DNA of 64,000 nt from Microbacterium sp. SS28 (GTDB taxonomy: Bacteria > Actinomycetota > Actinomycetes > Actinomycetales > Microbacteriaceae): the NCBI RefSeq assembly GCF_022761035.1, contig NZ_JAKWJP010000001.1, positions 558,001 to 622,000 of the forward strand, given 5' to 3'. Both the position numbers and the translations under genes were made by a program. Below, one piece after another: positions 62,353-64,000 of this stretch; the first letter of the stretch is position 1, and the number at the start of each line of letters is the position of its first letter. The notes beneath the pieces were generated by a model. That model saw nothing but the letters and a program-made list of their open reading frames with translations. It had not been told where the DNA came from and did no database searches.

Positions 62353-62478
62353 CTATCGAGGCATCGGGCCGCCGAGCCGCAAGACGAACGCCAGGATCAG
62401 GAAGACGACGGATGCCGCAAGCCCGACGGACCCCGACATCCGGCGCTTGCGGATCTCGGCGGGTCCGATGTCGCACAC
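62353..62478 (-). CDS. Possible small single-helix protein (41 aa) or truncated gene
   Basis: An open frame from GTG 62478 encodes a basic, cysteine-containing start (CDIGPAEIRKRRMSG) followed by one hydrophobic helix (SVGLAASVVFLILAFVLRLG) and stops after PMPR. The CxIGPAExRKRR start recalls small multi-helix membrane proteins of about 130 residues, of which only the first helix would remain. It is too short to call with certainty, and no clear ribosome site is seen. Confidence 0.4.
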   Translation of the reverse strand: MCDIGPAEIRKRRMSGSVGLAASVVFLILAFVLRLGGPMPR

Positions 62479-62572
62479 ACCCGGCTGGTGGACGGCGGTC
62501 CGATGGCGTCATTCCGGCCCATTGCCGCGCCGCAACGGGCGGCATCGGGTCTTGTCCCCGCTCCGAAGAATT

Positions 62573-62594
62573 GGTTACTGTGCGGTAAGTAACC
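62573..62594. promoter_or_regulatory. Inverted repeat, likely repressor site upstream of beta-helix protein
   Basis: Arms GGTTACT (62573-62579) and AGTAACC (62588-62594) are separated by 8 bases; an inner TTAC/GTAA pair nests inside. The layout resembles TetR-type operators. A small hairpin (CCACGG/CCGTGG, 62593-62610) follows. The gene start lies 45 bases further. Confidence 0.55.
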
Positions 62595-62638
62595 ACGGTG
62601 TCCGCCGTGGGGACCTCAACGGAGAGGAACTCCCCCGC

Positions 62639-64000
62639 ATGATCCCCCGCCCCGAATCCCTGCGCCACCGCCGGCGTCGCACGCGAACCATCGTGTCGAT
62701 GTCGGCCGGTGCGGCCCTTCTGGCAGGAGCGCTCGTCGCGACGCCCGCCCAGGCCGCACCACCCCAGCAGATCGACCCGACGAATCCGGACTTCGGTCCG
62801 AACGTCACGGTCTTCAGCCCCGACACGCCACTCGACAGCATCCAGGCGGCCGTCGACGCCCTCGCCGACGAGCAGCGCGACGCCGAGATGTCGTCGGCCC
62901 GGCACGCCGTGTACTTCCTGCCCGGCGAGTACGGCACGCCGGCCCAGCCGCTGCGGTTCGAGGTCGGCTACTACACGGAGGTCGCGGGCCTCGGCGCCTC
63001 GCCCGAGGACGTCACGATCACGGGCGCGGTCGAGGTCTACAACCGGTGCCTGGACGGCGGCGGCACGTCGAACTGCATCGCGCTGACGAACTTCTGGCGC
63101 ACGCTGTCGAACCTGAGCATCGACGTGCAGGCTGCCGAGCGCGCGTGCCGCACCGGCACGAACTTCTGGGCCGTGTCGCAGGCGGTCTCGCTGCGTCGCC
63201 TCGACATCTCGGGCGGCAACCTGTCGCTCATGGACTACTGCACGGCCGGGCCGCAGTATGCGAGCGGTGGGTTCATCGCCGACTCCCGCCTGCCCGTCAC
63301 GATCAACGGCTCGCAGCAGCAGTGGCTCACGCGCAACAGCGAGGTCGCGAACTGGACCAACGGCGTCTGGAATCAGGTCTTCTCGGGCGTCGTAGGCGCC
63401 CCGGACGACGCCGGCTTCCCATCGCAGACCTACACGACGATCGACTCGACGCCCGTCTCGCGGGAGAAGCCGTACCTCTACGTCGGCGCCGACGGGCGCT
63501 ACGCCGTGCGGGTGCCCTCGGCTCAGCACGGCACGAGCGGCGTCTCGTGGGCCGACGGAGAGACGGCGGGACGCAGCATCCCGATCAGCGACTTCTACAT
63601 CGCGAAGCCGGGCGACTCGGCGCAGGTCATCAACACCAACCTCGCCCGCGGCAAGCACCTGCTGCTGACGCCCGGCGTCTACGACATCGCCAAGACGATC
63701 GACGTCAAGCGCCCCGACACCGTCGTGCTCGGCATGGGACACGCGACGCTCACGTCCGTGGGCGGTGCGGTTCCGATCGAGGTGGCGGATGCCGCGGGGG
63801 TCGTCATCGCCGGTGTCACGATCGACGCCGGCACGACGCTGTCGCCTGCGCTCATGCGCATCGGCAAGGCGAACGGCAACGGCCACGGCAACAAGGCAGT
63901 CGCCACGAACCCCATCACGCTGAGCGACGTGTACTTCCGCGTCGGCGGGCCGCACATCGGCAAGACGACGACGGCGCTCGAGGTCAACGCGGACGGCGTG
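62639..64000 (+). CDS. Secreted beta-helix protein (partial, runs off the window)
   Basis: The first 454 residues of a longer protein; the right end is cut by the window. The N-terminus RRRRTRTIVSMSAGAALLAG ... ATPAQAA is a signal peptide with cleavage after AQA. The mature protein starts with the family sequence FGPNVTVFSPDTPLDSIQAA, then YFLPGEYG, RFEVGYYTEVAGLGASPEDV, SQAVSLRRLDISGGNLSLMD and GVWNQVFSGVVGAP, later LLLTPGVYDIAKTIDVKRPD. These are the hallmarks of a right-handed beta-helix (pectate-lyase/exoglucanase fold) family found in Streptomyces and Microbacterium, sometimes annotated as adenylyl cyclase or coagulation factor 5/8 type. It probably acts on a polysaccharide. Ribosome site ggagagg lies upstream of the ATG. 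Confidence 0.85.
   Translation, partial: MIPRPESLRHRRRRTRTIVSMSAGAALLAGALVATPAQAAPPQQIDPTNPDFGPNVTVFSPDTPLDSIQAAVDALADEQRDAEMSSARHAVYFLPGEYGTPAQPLRFEVGYYTEVAGLGASPEDVTITGAVEVYNRCLDGGGTSNCIALTNFWRTLSNLSIDVQAAERACRTGTNFWAVSQAVSLRRLDISGGNLSLMDYCTAGPQYASGGFIADSRLPVTINGSQQQWLTRNSEVANWTNGVWNQVFSGVVGAPDDAGFPSQTYTTIDSTPVSREKPYLYVGADGRYAVRVPSAQHGTSGVSWADGETAGRSIPISDFYIAKPGDSAQVINTNLARGKHLLLTPGVYDIAKTIDVKRPDTVVLGMGHATLTSVGGAVPIEVADAAGVVIAGVTIDAGTTLSPALMRIGKANGNGHGNKAVATNPITLSDVYFRVGGPHIGKTTTALEVNADGV

Overview
The window is a high-GC chromosomal segment with a strong preference for G or C at third codon positions, many GTG and TTG starts, and long runs of 1-4 base gene overlaps. A TadA/TadE/DUF4244 locus with a 6C small RNA, a bacterial-type Acs, a MoxR-DUF58-transglutaminase cluster, DUF2510/TM2 proteins and the very frequent heptamer GGATGCC/GGCATCC all point to an actinobacterium of the Microbacteriaceae, most likely Microbacterium or a close relative. 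This assignment is inference from gene content and style; no rRNA gene is present to confirm it. Most of the window is ordinary core genome.

Layout. 1-2.8 kb: methionine ABC importer metQ-metN-metI. 2.8-8.9 kb (minus): a lipoprotein alpha/beta hydrolase, holB, tmk and topA, with 4-base GTGA overlaps between hydrolase and holB and between tmk and topA. 9.0-11.9 kb (minus): Tad-like pilus/secretion genes. 12.06-12.16 kb (minus): a 6C-type small RNA with its own promoter and terminator. 12.4-15.1 kb: acs, RidA and a DUF4177-like protein. 15.2-18.8 kb: a class A penicillin-binding protein with PASTA domains and a metallophosphoesterase. 18.85 kb: tRNA-Pro(CGG) and a HAD phosphatase. 20.0-21.8 kb: an unrecognised two-gene module. 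21.8-24.6 kb (minus): a lactate-dehydrogenase-like flavoenzyme under a FadR-type regulator with two visible operators, then tdk. 24.6-29.5 kb (minus): DUF2207, mqo, asd. 29.6-31.8 kb: NRDE protein, coaBC and a helix-hairpin-helix protein, followed by a 74-75 bp tandem repeat that separates them from lysC. 33.5-37.8 kb: small membrane proteins, recR, dnaX. 37.9-40.9 kb: TPP riboswitch and thiM-thiE-thiD/tenA. 40.9-44.2 kb (minus): GH65 phosphorylase and beta-phosphoglucomutase. 44.4-47.8 kb (minus): pta-ackA. 47.9-54.9 kb: membrane proteins divergent from moxR-DUF58-transglutaminase. 54.9 kb: tRNA-Ser(GGA).

55.0-59.4 kb is the most distinctive region: an arsenic cluster with arsC, an ArsR-ArsC fusion, an ArsN1-like acetyltransferase and ArsO on one strand, and a cysteine-bearing ArsR plus an aquaporin (AqpS-like) on the other. 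No Acr3 or ArsB pump is present in the window, so arsenite is presumably released through the aquaporin. Two different palindromic operator types are visible, one around the canonical arsR/arsO divergent promoter and one at the fusion gene and arsC, suggesting that the two ArsR-type proteins control separate parts of the cluster. The window ends in membrane proteins of unknown role and the start of a large secreted beta-helix protein that runs off the right edge.
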